Positions 22,701-31,745 of a DNA stretch of 64,000 nucleotides are shown here, one piece after another; position 1 is the first letter of the stretch; each line of letters begins with the position of its first letter. Made by a program: the position numbers and the translations under genes. Origin of the DNA: Runella sp. (GTDB lineage Bacteria > Bacteroidota > Bacteroidia > Cytophagales > Spirosomataceae); assembly GCA_023254175.1 (NCBI GenBank), contig JALQYJ010000030.1:1-64000 (forward strand), read 5' to 3'. The notes beneath the pieces are model-generated. The model was given only the letters and a program-made list of their open reading frames with translations, had not been told where the DNA came from and searched no databases.

Positions 22701-23107
22701 TCTGGATTAATATCGGCACTTCTACAAATATAAATATCTAATTTCCCATCATTGTTTACATCGCTCATCGTTGCTCCAGTGCACCAACCCTGCATTTGGT
22801 CGACGCCTGCTTTTTTGGTAATATCTTCAAATTGAAAGTTTCCTTTATTCAAAAAAAGCCTATTTCTAACCATATTTCCTGTAAAAAGTATATCCTGTAG
22901 CCCGTCATTATTAATATCACCAACGGCTACGCCTCCACCATTGTAGAAATAGATATAGTTGGCAACATTTAAAGGGCCATCTTCAAACAGCGTATTTCTG
23001 AAATTAATACCCGTTTCAGAATCGGATAATTCAGTAAAAAGGGCATTATTATCTTTACACGAATTCAAAAAAAACAGTGTAAAAAGGGCGAATAATAGTT
23101 TTCGCAT
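19766..23107 (-). CDS. VCBS/FG-GAP repeat lipoprotein with ASPIC/UnbV domain
   Basis: Start refined to MRKLLFALFTLFFLNSC (lipobox); many DxNxDGxxD repeats (VGDINNDGLQDILFTG, MSDVNNDGKLDIYI); UnbV segment GIGAKVKLYVKGQLMYQEQSPVRGFQSSNDPVLNFGVG. Confidence 0.9.
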   Translation of the reverse strand: MRKLLFALFTLFFLNSCKDNNALFTELSDSETGINFRNTLFEDGPLNVANYIYFYNGGGVAVGDINNDGLQDILFTGNMVRNRLFLNKGNFQFEDITKKAGVDQMQGWCTGATMSDVNNDGKLDIYICRSADINPDRRKNLLFINNGDLSFTEKAEEYGLADNGYSTMASFLDYDKDGDLDCFIINHSIQKYTAGVQDNPALRNERNPDYASKLYRNDLIPPIGGNKGGFTNVSDQEGIFSNVLTFGLGVAVSDFNNDGWPDISVSNDFNEPDYFFENNGKVSGSSPRFTEKLVQKMDNISLYSMGTDAADYDNDGNVDLLTLDMMPEDNKTIKMHSGPENFDKFQFLFKQGFYYQFSRNMLQRNNGNGTFSEVGQLAGVSNTDWSWAGLFSDFDKDGFKDLFITNGYVKDYTEMDFLKYSVDRVIKSMAKDSANVDPIPEYLRKMPKNETQNYAFKNKGDGTFQKMSNEWGFTTKGVSAGAAYADLDNDGDLDLIVNNTNALASIYKNNAEKLTKNNYLSVKLDGGATNRFGIGAKVKLYVKGQLMYQEQSPVRGFQSSNDPVLNFGVGENTTIDSLIVIWTNDSYQKLTSVKTNQVLEVKIADAQNKWVYQNQKSTPIFTQSNLTNVIHKENGFNDFTVQSLLPNYFSRQGPSIEVADINNDGLDDFFMGGAKGEVSQLFIQNKNNTFSKINTSVFAQNAGSEDVAGTFFDADNDGDKDLYVAAGGYEFEANDPLLQDRLYLNDGKGNYSISESALPKLVSSKGCVKAADIDSDGDLDLFVGGRIVPRRYPVTPNSYILINDGKGNGSVPRFSENTSKTCAELSQIGMVTDAAWMDVNNDKQLDLIVVGEWMPIKIFINSKGKLTDKSEEYIHFASTGWWSKLNATDMDGDGDLDLTIGNCGLNTQFKVNEKEPMTVHYKDFMDNGSIVPVLSYYIGGVSYPMASRDDLADPMPFIKKKFTDYKSYSTATITDVFSSKELENAKVLKSEIMQTLYLENQGTKGFKAHTLPMEAQYAPVTGIIADDFDNDGKKDLLLAGGNTWTRIKFGRYFANHGVLLLGDGKNNFNYVPQAQSGLNLRGNIRSLQTINSGKTKRIIVGVNDSEALILGRK

Positions 23108-23186
23108 GATTTTGGGTATGAGTGATAAAAAGATTCCACCGAATATTGTTATTTGGTGGAATCTACAAAAAAACTTAATACAAAAT

Positions 23187-24779
23187 CTAATTCTTATCCC
23201 ACCAAAGAGGTGTTGTGACTTTATCGCCACCAGAACCTAACAACGGCACTGCTGCATCAACCGCCGCTTTGTTGTTTTGTTTTTCTGACAACAAAAATGG
23301 TATTCTGCGTATCCATTGTTTAGTTGGGTCTGTAATATCTGGGTTTTCAGAATTTGCCACTGGATATAAAATAAAGTTACGTCCACGACGATAATCTGCC
23401 CAAGCCTCTGTTCCGTCAGGGAAGATAGCCAACCATTTCTGAATCGCAATTTGCTCTCTTTGTGTAGCTATGTCACTTGCCCATTTAATTGGAGCTTTTG
23501 ATACTGCTGGCGATTTCAAGAAATCTTCTGGGGCAACTGGCACATCAGGGCTATTGATATAAGCCGTGATTGCTGCGGCATCGGTTATTCCCCATTGTCT
23601 CATTGATTGTCTAATCCCCTCTTCGTACAAACTCTTAGCTGTACCGTTCATGTTCCAGCCCAACAGTGCTCCTTCGGCACGCAAGAAGAATGCCTCTGCA
23701 ACCGACATGATGTTTTGCGGTGTTTCTAAGTAATTGGCATTTCCACCAAAATCAGGTGATGACCATCTCGCACCTACTTTGGCGTTGGCCGTTGGTGAAT
23801 TCATCGCTTCTGTTAATTGAGTAGAAGTAAGACCATTACGTAAACCATCGTACTTACCAGTTCCATTGGGGTTGGCTTTTGTAGCATTGTTTGGCAACCA
23901 ATAAACCGACATACGAGGGTCTTTGTAGCCTTTCATCACCGACTCCATCGAAGCACTCATACGGAATTCGTTCCAATCTGACATGATTGAAAGGCCGTTA
24001 TTGTCGGCACCTTTTGTACTTTTCTGAAGCAAAGCATCATCACCTGGACTTGACTGAAATACGCCTGCTGCCACGGCTGCTTCCGCTTCGGTTTTTGCTC
24101 TAGCAGGGTCTACTTTTGAAATACGCAATGCTAAACGCAATCTTAGCGTATTGGCAAATCTAAACCATTTACCAGCGTCACCACCGTAAATCAAGTCAAA
24201 GCTTCCATAAGGTTTTTCGTTTTGCTTGTTTTTCAACACATCAGAAGCAGCAGCCAATTTTTTGAAGAAATCATCATAGATTTTATCTTGTGCATCATAC
24301 GCTACCGAACTACCCGCTTTTCCTGCATTGAAATAAGGAATAGGTCCCCAGTAATCCGTCACTCTATGAAAACCAAGCACCCAAACCACGTCAGCAATGG
24401 CCGCTTCGGCAGAACCCGCAGGAGCCGCCGCCTTGATTGACTGCAACTGAGGCACCATTTCGGTATAAATCGGATTGAAAGCTGCTCCTACCCAGTCCAT
24501 ACGAATATTCAAACGGTCAGAGGGGAAATAGGTAGCCGTACAAGCAAAATATTGGGCATATTGGTCAGCAAAAAGGTTTTGCGCTACCTGATAATTCCAA
24601 ATATTAGGCACTGCTGACGCCTCTGCTTTAGCAAAAAGGAATGGTAATTCGGCCGAACCTACGGTAGCAACTGAGTTTCTGTCTGTATTTATTTCGTCAA
24701 ATTTGTCTGTACAAGAACCTAATAGGAGTACAAAAAAACTGAGAACAGACAAGGATTTTAAAAAGCTATCTATTTTCAT
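23187..24779 (-). CDS. SusD/RagB family nutrient-binding outer membrane lipoprotein
   Basis: Lipobox LLLGSCTDKFDEINTDRN; SusD-like C-terminus (EQIAIQKWLAIFPDGTEAWADYRRG). Confidence 0.93.
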   Translation of the reverse strand: MKIDSFLKSLSVLSFFVLLLGSCTDKFDEINTDRNSVATVGSAELPFLFAKAEASAVPNIWNYQVAQNLFADQYAQYFACTATYFPSDRLNIRMDWVGAAFNPIYTEMVPQLQSIKAAAPAGSAEAAIADVVWVLGFHRVTDYWGPIPYFNAGKAGSSVAYDAQDKIYDDFFKKLAAASDVLKNKQNEKPYGSFDLIYGGDAGKWFRFANTLRLRLALRISKVDPARAKTEAEAAVAAGVFQSSPGDDALLQKSTKGADNNGLSIMSDWNEFRMSASMESVMKGYKDPRMSVYWLPNNATKANPNGTGKYDGLRNGLTSTQLTEAMNSPTANAKVGARWSSPDFGGNANYLETPQNIMSVAEAFFLRAEGALLGWNMNGTAKSLYEEGIRQSMRQWGITDAAAITAYINSPDVPVAPEDFLKSPAVSKAPIKWASDIATQREQIAIQKWLAIFPDGTEAWADYRRGRNFILYPVANSENPDITDPTKQWIRRIPFLLSEKQNNKAAVDAAVPLLGSGGDKVTTPLWWDKN

Positions 24780-24810
24780 TTTGTAAATTTTTAATTGAAA
24801 AAATTAAATC

Positions 24811-27800
24811 TTAGAACGTTACTTGCAAATTTACTCCCAATGTCCGAGTTGCAGGCATTGTACCATATTCAACGCCTTGGAAATTACCATTACCCAAACT
24901 CATATCAGGGTCAAACCACATTTTACGTTTTTCCAAACCTGGGATGTCCAATATTGAACTACCTCTGTATAACCACAGCAAGTTACGGGCTACGAGCATC
25001 AATTTAGCTGCCTTTACCGCTTTAATATTTTTTACAGGAAGATTGTATCCAATTGACAGTTCACGTACTCTGAAATTAGTAGCATCATACGCAAAAAACT
25101 CCCCTGCCCCGTATCTTTTACCAGAAGCGATTTGCCAGAAATCCTGAGCTTTGATAGCTTTTGAATTTGCTTCTCCTTTATCATTTACTCCACCCAGATT
25201 CCAGCCACCTTCGCGGTATGCCTCGGTTCCTTCAGTAATACCACTAAAAGCCAAGTTCATTTCAGTTCCTGAAACAACAATGCCTCCCACACGACCATCC
25301 ACCAATAAACGTAAAGAAATACCTTTATAATCAAACGAGTTGGTGAGACCAAGCGTAGCTTTTGGGTTGAAATTACCGATATAGCTTTGTTCTTGTGTTA
25401 AACTAGGCTTTCCATTGGCATCAACTACGTATTGACCAGAGGCATTTTTGTTCCATTTGAACGCCCACAAATCACCGTAAGCCTTACCTTCTTCAACTAC
25501 GGGAGTAGCCGAACGACCGAAGCCACCACCTAAATAGAATATTTTCACTTGGTCGCTCAATGCTACCACGTTGTTACGGTTCGTTGCTGCATTGAACGTG
25601 ATATCCCATTTCAAAGGCGAATCTTGAGGCAGAGGAGTACCTGTGACAACAAGTTCCAAACCTGAGTTTTGGATGTTTCCAGCGTTGATGTATTGTCTGC
25701 TAAATCCAGTGGCAACTGGTAAACTCACGCTCAATAATTGGTTGAACGAATTGCTCTTATAATACGTAGCTGTAACCCCTAATCTATTTTGTAAGAATTT
25801 AGCCTCGATTCCAAATTCTAAATTCCGAACGATTTCAGGTTTTAAGTCAGGAAAAGGAAGCGTAGAATTGATCTGTAAAAAGCCATTTCCAGCACCTTGA
25901 CCATAATTATAGACCGACTTTAATAAACCAAATCTACCGCCATTACCTACTTCGGCATAGTTTAGGCTAGCTTTTAAGAAAGAAATGCTTTCTGGTAATT
26001 TAATCAAATCAGAAAGTATGGTAGAAAGCCCCGCAGAAGGATATAGGAATGAGTGAGGACTTGGAAGTCTTGAATCCCAATCGTTACGCAAACTTAAATC
26101 CAAAAATACTGATTCTTTCAAAGACAAGTTGGCCTGTGCAAATAGAGACTGTGTTTGTACTTGTGTAAAGCTTGATGATACGGATGGGTTTTGTGCAAAA
26201 TTCAAGCTGAATTTGTTGGTTACATTTAAACCACCTGCTGATTGAAAATTACCATCGTATTGGCTATCTTGAAAAATCCCACCCAGGCGGTAATTGATGT
26301 TTAAATTATCAGTGATTTTGTTATTCCCGTCAAGCATCAAGTCAAACCATTTTTCGGTTACATTTATGGTGCTTCTTGAATAATCACCACCTGGTCTTGA
26401 ATACAAAATTGTTCCCTGTTTAATCGAGGTTTCACCGTTGTCGGTCGTTTTATCTAAGTTCGCCTTTCCTGAAAGAGTCAACCAATCCGTAAGTTTGTAC
26501 TTGGCTGTCAAAAACCCAATCACTCTATCTCTCGCTTCATTATTGACGTAGTTATGTATCATCCAGTAGGGGTTTTGGTAAATCGAACTTAGGGTAGATG
26601 GAAAAGGGGTAGGTTCTGGAATACCGACATTGTTTAGTTTCTCATATTGCATCAAGTCGGCGGTCGTCATGTTTCGCGCCACATTATAAATATTAGAAAC
26701 TGGGGCGTTTTCTTCCCCCGACCGTGGGCGGCTATTTATGCGTTGATTCACATACGTGATTTTGGCATCCGTCGAGAAACGCTTCGAGATCTGGTTCGTA
26801 ATACGAAGGTTGATTGTATTTCTGAACAAATCATTTTTGTCAATAATCCCACCAATGCGGTTGTTGGTATAAGATACATACGTTTGCATTTTATCCGTAC
26901 CGCCCGTCACACTAATGGCATTATTTAAGCTCGAACCATTTCTGAAGAAATCCCGAACGTTATTAGGCTGTGCTGAATAGGTTCCAGACTGTCCAAGATA
27001 GTTAGTGATCGATTGACCCGTCATTTTTGCCCCCCAGCTTTCGCCTGATGTCGTGCTTAAAGTACCTCCATTGCCTTGTCCATAAGTATTTTGGAAACGA
27101 GGTAATGCCCAAACATTTTCAGTACTGAACCCTGAATTGATATTTACGGCAATTTTATCTGCTTTACCTTTTTTGGTCGTAATAACCAAAACGCCATTAC
27201 CTGCTTGGCTTCCGTACAACGCTGCTGCTGAGGCACCTCTCAATACCGTCACAGACTCAATATCGTCAGGGTTAATACTCGAAGCACCGTCAGAACCCTG
27301 TACAAAACCGAAGTCGCTTCCGGCTGTGCCATTTGTACCATTGCTCAATGGCACACCATCCACTACAATCAACGCATTGTTTGAACCCTGAATCGAACGA
27401 TTCCCTCTCAATACTATTCGAGCACCAGAACCTGGTCCGCCCGAACCTTGCGTGATAACGGCATTGGCAATTTTCCCTGAGAGTGAATTTATCACGTTAT
27501 TTGGGTCCCTTGCTTCTACCAATTCAGTAGGTTTTACCGTTTGGGTTGCATATACCAGCGTTTTCTTTTCCCGCGAAATACCAAGTGCCGTAACGACTAC
27601 TTCGTTTAGGGTGCTTGCATTTTCAGTAAGCGAAAAGTCCATAGTCGAAACATTAGCTCCCACTAGCTTTTCCATGGTATTGAAGCCAATAATCGATACT
27701 ACCACTGTCACGTCCCCATTCGGCACGCTTAAACTGTAAGTACCATTGGCATCAGTGACCGTTCCTTTGTTTGTGCCCTTAACAATCACCGAAGCACCAG

Positions 27801-27918
27801 GTTGGACTTCATTGGTGGAGGAAGTTACCTTCCCTTTTATGACACGCGTTTGTGCTTGTAAGCCATTTACCATGACAAGTAATATAGCTACAAGCCATAA
27901 AAGTTTGTTTTTTTGCAT
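24811..27918 (-). CDS. SusC/RagA family TonB-linked outer membrane protein
   Basis: Carboxypeptidase-regulatory-like N-terminus (VIKGKVTSSTNEVQPGASVIVKGTNKGTVTDANGTYSL), LNEVVVTALGISREKK, plug motif IVLRGNRSIQGSNNALIVVDGVPL. Confidence 0.96.
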   Translation of the reverse strand: MQKNKLLWLVAILLVMVNGLQAQTRVIKGKVTSSTNEVQPGASVIVKGTNKGTVTDANGTYSLSVPNGDVTVVVSIIGFNTMEKLVGANVSTMDFSLTENASTLNEVVVTALGISREKKTLVYATQTVKPTELVEARDPNNVINSLSGKIANAVITQGSGGPGSGARIVLRGNRSIQGSNNALIVVDGVPLSNGTNGTAGSDFGFVQGSDGASSINPDDIESVTVLRGASAAALYGSQAGNGVLVITTKKGKADKIAVNINSGFSTENVWALPRFQNTYGQGNGGTLSTTSGESWGAKMTGQSITNYLGQSGTYSAQPNNVRDFFRNGSSLNNAISVTGGTDKMQTYVSYTNNRIGGIIDKNDLFRNTINLRITNQISKRFSTDAKITYVNQRINSRPRSGEENAPVSNIYNVARNMTTADLMQYEKLNNVGIPEPTPFPSTLSSIYQNPYWMIHNYVNNEARDRVIGFLTAKYKLTDWLTLSGKANLDKTTDNGETSIKQGTILYSRPGGDYSRSTINVTEKWFDLMLDGNNKITDNLNINYRLGGIFQDSQYDGNFQSAGGLNVTNKFSLNFAQNPSVSSSFTQVQTQSLFAQANLSLKESVFLDLSLRNDWDSRLPSPHSFLYPSAGLSTILSDLIKLPESISFLKASLNYAEVGNGGRFGLLKSVYNYGQGAGNGFLQINSTLPFPDLKPEIVRNLEFGIEAKFLQNRLGVTATYYKSNSFNQLLSVSLPVATGFSRQYINAGNIQNSGLELVVTGTPLPQDSPLKWDITFNAATNRNNVVALSDQVKIFYLGGGFGRSATPVVEEGKAYGDLWAFKWNKNASGQYVVDANGKPSLTQEQSYIGNFNPKATLGLTNSFDYKGISLRLLVDGRVGGIVVSGTEMNLAFSGITEGTEAYREGGWNLGGVNDKGEANSKAIKAQDFWQIASGKRYGAGEFFAYDATNFRVRELSIGYNLPVKNIKAVKAAKLMLVARNLLWLYRGSSILDIPGLEKRKMWFDPDMSLGNGNFQGVEYGTMPATRTLGVNLQVTF

Positions 27919-28667
27919 AGTAGTTTTTAATTATAGATAGGTTCATTCATTATGATATAGTTTATGAAAAGCTAGAACCTGTTGAGCCTTCAAAACCTGT
28001 TTTAAATTAGCAACATTCGAGACTTAAATACATTAGCTAATTTTAATGTATTTTGGATTGGTTTTAATAACGATTCCTAAAGATACTTCAATTTCTTGCC
28101 TCTACTCTTTTTTATCCGAAAGAAAATTCACAAAGTTGGTATCACTTGCATTCAGTAAAAGTCAATATTTACTTGAGAGTGTGCGTGGATAAATACATTA
28201 AATCGGTTTTCTGTCACTAAAAGAAATTAGCCCTAAAAAAGTCACCTCTTTGGCTGAATAATCCACTTAAGAAATTATTTAGGTCTCGAAGTTGAAACCT
28301 AAAGTTTAGAAAAACCTGATTTATTCTATATTGGCTCTGCCGTTGGTGCTATTGGGTAACTCAATATGGCAGATAAAGAATATCTAGGCTCATCTTAGTA
28401 TAATACTAAGCAGCCCTATGGCTGATGCTACCAAATTACCAATTGCAACCTAATAGTACAACTACAGAAGCAAATAAAATTTTACGTATAAATAGTTGAG
28501 GGTTAGTCAAAAATTATCGAATGCAAATTACGCGTAATTTTTAACTTATTATTAGTAAGACAATAACATTTTTTAATTTTTTTTATTATGTCATTTATAC
28601 ACTTAAAATTTTGACTTAGTAATGTACTTTTAATAATTTTTTTTAAAAATCATTAAAAGTGTTTAAA

Positions 28668-29750
28668 TCACTTACTTCCAAGGTTTTCCAGCAATCGCAG
28701 CCAATTTTTATAAAAAATGTTTTCAATGTCGCTTTCGGTGTAACCGCGTTGGCGCAAAAGGTCTTGGTATTTTTGAAGGTCAGCAATGGTATCTAAGTCA
28801 TAGGGCGCTTGTTCTCGACCAAACATTCCGTCCAAATCCGTTCCAAATGCTACATGGAGGCTATTACCCGTCAATTGACAAATGTGGTCCCAGTGGTCTA
28901 CGAGTTTATCCATCGTTACCCCAAACTCTTTGGGGTCTGATTGTCGTTGAACAAACCCTGATGCCATCATCCATGCATCCAACGCCCCGCCAATCACCGC
29001 ACCTCGCTCTACCAAACGCAAAATTTGTTCGTCAGAAAGTTGGCGTTGGTGAGGCACCAACGTGCGGCAATTGTGGTGACTCGCCCAAATCGTCCCTTTA
29101 TATATAGACAACGCCTCGTCAAACCCTTTGTCTGTAAGGTGGGTAGCGTCCAAAATCATCCCAAGCGCGTCCATTTCTCGTAACAAATCTTTACCTGCGG
29201 CAGTCAAACCGTCAGTGGTAGCCGTTCCTGACGCATACCGACCTGGCCCATACCAAGCAGGTCCGAGCGCGCGCAATCCATACCCATAGGCTTTTTCGAG
29301 GTAGGAAAGATTTACCAACGAATCGGCACCTTCCAAAGACAAAATAAAACCAACAGGCTTGGCTTCATCAGCGATAGAGGTATTTTTCCACAACTCAATG
29401 TGTTTTGTAAGACTTTCATAATCCGTAATTTGTACCATTTCACCCAAATCTACCATGGCTTGGTACCAAGCAAGTTGGGCTTGGGTCATGGCCCAAGCTT
29501 GTGCGGGAGAATACCAACCATCAAAAGCACTGCCGCGTTCGGTCACTCTAGCCAGTTGTGTTGCTACCACCAGGCCTATTTTACCTTTTCTTAATTCAGG
29601 CAACGAAACCGTTCCTTTTCCACGATCACGTTTATCGGTTAATTTTTTTTCAATTTCACGTTCACGAAGTTCTTGAACCGAACACGTATAATCGCGGTTC
29701 CATTCCACGGCATTCATGGCCATGTCGAGGTGTGCATCAATGATTAACAT
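28668..29750 (-). CDS. dipeptidase, peptidase family M19 (membrane dipeptidase-like)
   Basis: IIDAHLDMAMN, LEGADSL, DATHLTDKGFDEAL, IWASHHNCRTLVPHQRQLSDEQ, FGTDLDGMFG. Confidence 0.92.
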   Translation of the reverse strand: MLIIDAHLDMAMNAVEWNRDYTCSVQELREREIEKKLTDKRDRGKGTVSLPELRKGKIGLVVATQLARVTERGSAFDGWYSPAQAWAMTQAQLAWYQAMVDLGEMVQITDYESLTKHIELWKNTSIADEAKPVGFILSLEGADSLVNLSYLEKAYGYGLRALGPAWYGPGRYASGTATTDGLTAAGKDLLREMDALGMILDATHLTDKGFDEALSIYKGTIWASHHNCRTLVPHQRQLSDEQILRLVERGAVIGGALDAWMMASGFVQRQSDPKEFGVTMDKLVDHWDHICQLTGNSLHVAFGTDLDGMFGREQAPYDLDTIADLQKYQDLLRQRGYTESDIENIFYKNWLRLLENLGSK

Positions 29751-29941
29751 TCTACGAAGAAATGTAGGTTTAAAATGTGATTGAATAGAAACATATTCGA
29801 GCTAAAACTACTCAAAATCCCCAGAAACACATTTCTAGTCCTACATATTTCCTGAATTTTAGCGTAGATTCTTGGAAATTTTCACTTTTTGTTTAAGTTT
29901 GCCATTGTAATCAAAGTTCCTCATTAAACCTCTTCCTTCCC

Positions 29942-30448
29942 ATGAAAAAATGGATTTTATCCCTTTTTGGATTGACTGCCATTGCGTCTTTATTAGCTTT
30001 AACACCGTCACGTACTACCACTGCACTCTCTGCTGACCCTCGCGAAGACAGCCTAGCTGCTGACCGCGCCAAACACGTCAAAGCCATCAAGGAGGCCATT
30101 GTGGGTAAAGAAAAACTACCCGCTGAGCAAGTATTCAAAAACATCAAAATTTTTAAAGGCCAACCCGCAGAAGCCGTTTTAGGCATCATGGAAAACCGTT
30201 GGAGCAAAACGCTAGGGGTAAGTTGCAGCCACTGCCATAACCTAAACGACTGGGCTTCAGACGAAAAAAATGACCATAAAATTGCAAGCGACATGGTCGC
30301 AATGGTAGGAAAAATCAACGATGAAGTTATTGCAGCTTTGCCTTCATACGCAACCAAAGACCGTAAACCACGTATTGGTTGCTCAACTTGCCACCGTGGC
30401 GAAGCCCACCCTGGCCGCCCTAACGGCACTCGTCCAGCAGGTAGGTAG
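29942..30448 (+). CDS. c-type cytochrome (photosynthetic reaction centre cytochrome c subunit-like family)
   Basis: Signal peptide; two heme motifs CSHCH and CSTCH in the context LGVSCSHCHNLNDWASDEK and IGCSTCHRGEAHPGRP. Confidence 0.88.
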   Translation: MKKWILSLFGLTAIASLLALTPSRTTTALSADPREDSLAADRAKHVKAIKEAIVGKEKLPAEQVFKNIKIFKGQPAEAVLGIMENRWSKTLGVSCSHCHNLNDWASDEKNDHKIASDMVAMVGKINDEVIAALPSYATKDRKPRIGCSTCHRGEAHPGRPNGTRPAGR

Positions 30449-30474
30449 TCCTAGAAACTAGATATCCTTAATGC

Positions 30475-30517
30475 AAAAGGGAGTCGAGATAGATTACTTA
30501 TCTCGGCTCCCTTTTTT
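30475..30517 (+). terminator. terminator of the cytochrome gene
   Basis: AAAAGGGAGTCGAGATA...TATCTCGGCTCCCTTTTTT. Confidence 0.85.
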
Positions 30518-30584
30518 AGTGCTTATGTCAAAATTTTGACTCCCCAGCCTCCCGAAAATTTAAAACTTCGGGAGGTTGATTTAT

Positions 30585-31637
30585 TTACAAACCTAATACT
30601 TTACGGTTAAAGGCTTCGTCGGCACCCGTTCCTGCAAAATCATCAAATGCTTTTTCAGTCACTTGGATGATGTGATCTGCAATAAACGGTGCTCCTTCGG
30701 CAGCTCCTTGAATCGGTGATTTGATGCAGCACTCCCACTCTAACACTGCCCAACCATCGTAGTTGTACTGCGAAAGTTTTGAGAAAATTCCGCTGAAATC
30801 TACCTGACCGTCGCCCAACGAACGGAAACGACCTGCGCGATCAGCCCAACCTTGGAAACCACTATACACCCCTTGCTTGCCCGATGGGTTAAACTCGGCG
30901 TCTTTGACGTGGTAAGCGAAAATGCGCTCGTGATAAAAATCAATAAACTGAAGATAATCAAGCTGTTGCAGTACAAAGTGGCTTGGGTCGTAGTTAATAC
31001 CTGCCCGAGGGTGATTGCCAACAGCTTCCAAGAACATCTCGAACGTAACGCCATCGTGAAGGTCTTCTCCTGGGTGAAGTTCGTAACCTACGTTTACGCC
31101 TGCTTCGTCAAATGCATCCAAGATGGGCTTCCAACGTTTTCCTAATTCTTTAAAACCTGTTTCTACCAAACCTGCTGGACGCTGCGGCCATGGATACAAG
31201 AAAGGCCACAACAATGCACCCGAAAACGTCACATGCGAGGTCAGTCCGAGGTTTTGAGAAGCTTTTGCCGCCCATTTTAATTGTTGAATCGCCCACTCCG
31301 TACGAGCCGCAGGGTTATTACGTACTTCTGGTGACGCAAAACCGTCGAACATAGGATCATAGGCAGGGTGAACCGCTACCAATTGACCTTGTAAGTGCGA
31401 AGACAATTCGGTGATTTCCACGCCGATGTCGGCCAATTTTCCTTTGTACTCATCGCAGTACGTTTTTGACTCAGCAGCGGTTTTGAGGTCGATACAACGC
31501 GAATCCCAAGTCGGAATTTGAATTCCTTTGTAACCCAAATCGGCCATGTACTTTGCTATGGTATCCAACGAGTTGAACGGGGCTTCGTCGCCCATAAATT
31601 GCGCCAAAAATATGGCAGGTCCTTTGATGGTTTTCAT
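30585..31637 (-). CDS. sugar phosphate isomerase/epimerase (xylose isomerase-like TIM barrel)
   Basis: GYKGIQIPTWDSRCIDL, VNVGYELHPGEDLHDG, INYDPSHFVLQQLDYLQFI, YHVKDAEF. Confidence 0.88.
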   Translation of the reverse strand: MKTIKGPAIFLAQFMGDEAPFNSLDTIAKYMADLGYKGIQIPTWDSRCIDLKTAAESKTYCDEYKGKLADIGVEITELSSHLQGQLVAVHPAYDPMFDGFASPEVRNNPAARTEWAIQQLKWAAKASQNLGLTSHVTFSGALLWPFLYPWPQRPAGLVETGFKELGKRWKPILDAFDEAGVNVGYELHPGEDLHDGVTFEMFLEAVGNHPRAGINYDPSHFVLQQLDYLQFIDFYHERIFAYHVKDAEFNPSGKQGVYSGFQGWADRAGRFRSLGDGQVDFSGIFSKLSQYNYDGWAVLEWECCIKSPIQGAAEGAPFIADHIIQVTEKAFDDFAGTGADEAFNRKVLGL

Positions 31638-31639
31638 AA

Positions 31640-31745
31640 TTTAAAGCCCCCCAACCCCCGATGGGGGAGTGTTTGTAAATTGTGTTTTCGTCGGGGACGA
31701 AAAAGATTATTTATTCCCCCATTGGGGATTAGGGGGCTATTTAAA
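31640..31745. repeat. composite C/G-rich palindromic repeat between two co-directional genes
   Basis: Left arm TTTAAAGCCCCCCAACCCCCGATGGGGGA inverted relative to right arm TTCCCCCATTGGGGATTAGGGGGCTATTTAAA; inner hairpin TTTTCGTC-GGG-GACGAAAA. Confidence 0.8.

Noticed and set aside
27940-28660. AT-rich ORF-free region upstream of SusC with a fragment reading IGSAVGAIG*LNMADKEYLG
   Set aside because: The fragment vaguely resembles a transporter but is interrupted by stops and too short to assign; more likely regulatory or decayed sequence.
29911-30429. 172-aa minus-strand ORF overlapping the cytochrome gene
   Set aside because: It is the antisense of a clear CxxCH cytochrome CDS with signal peptide; no recognisable domain in the antisense product.
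30548-30575. CCTCCCGAA...TTCGGGAGG hairpin downstream of the isomerase gene
   Set aside because: Probably a weak terminator, but no T-run follows on the minus strand, so not listed as a confident feature.
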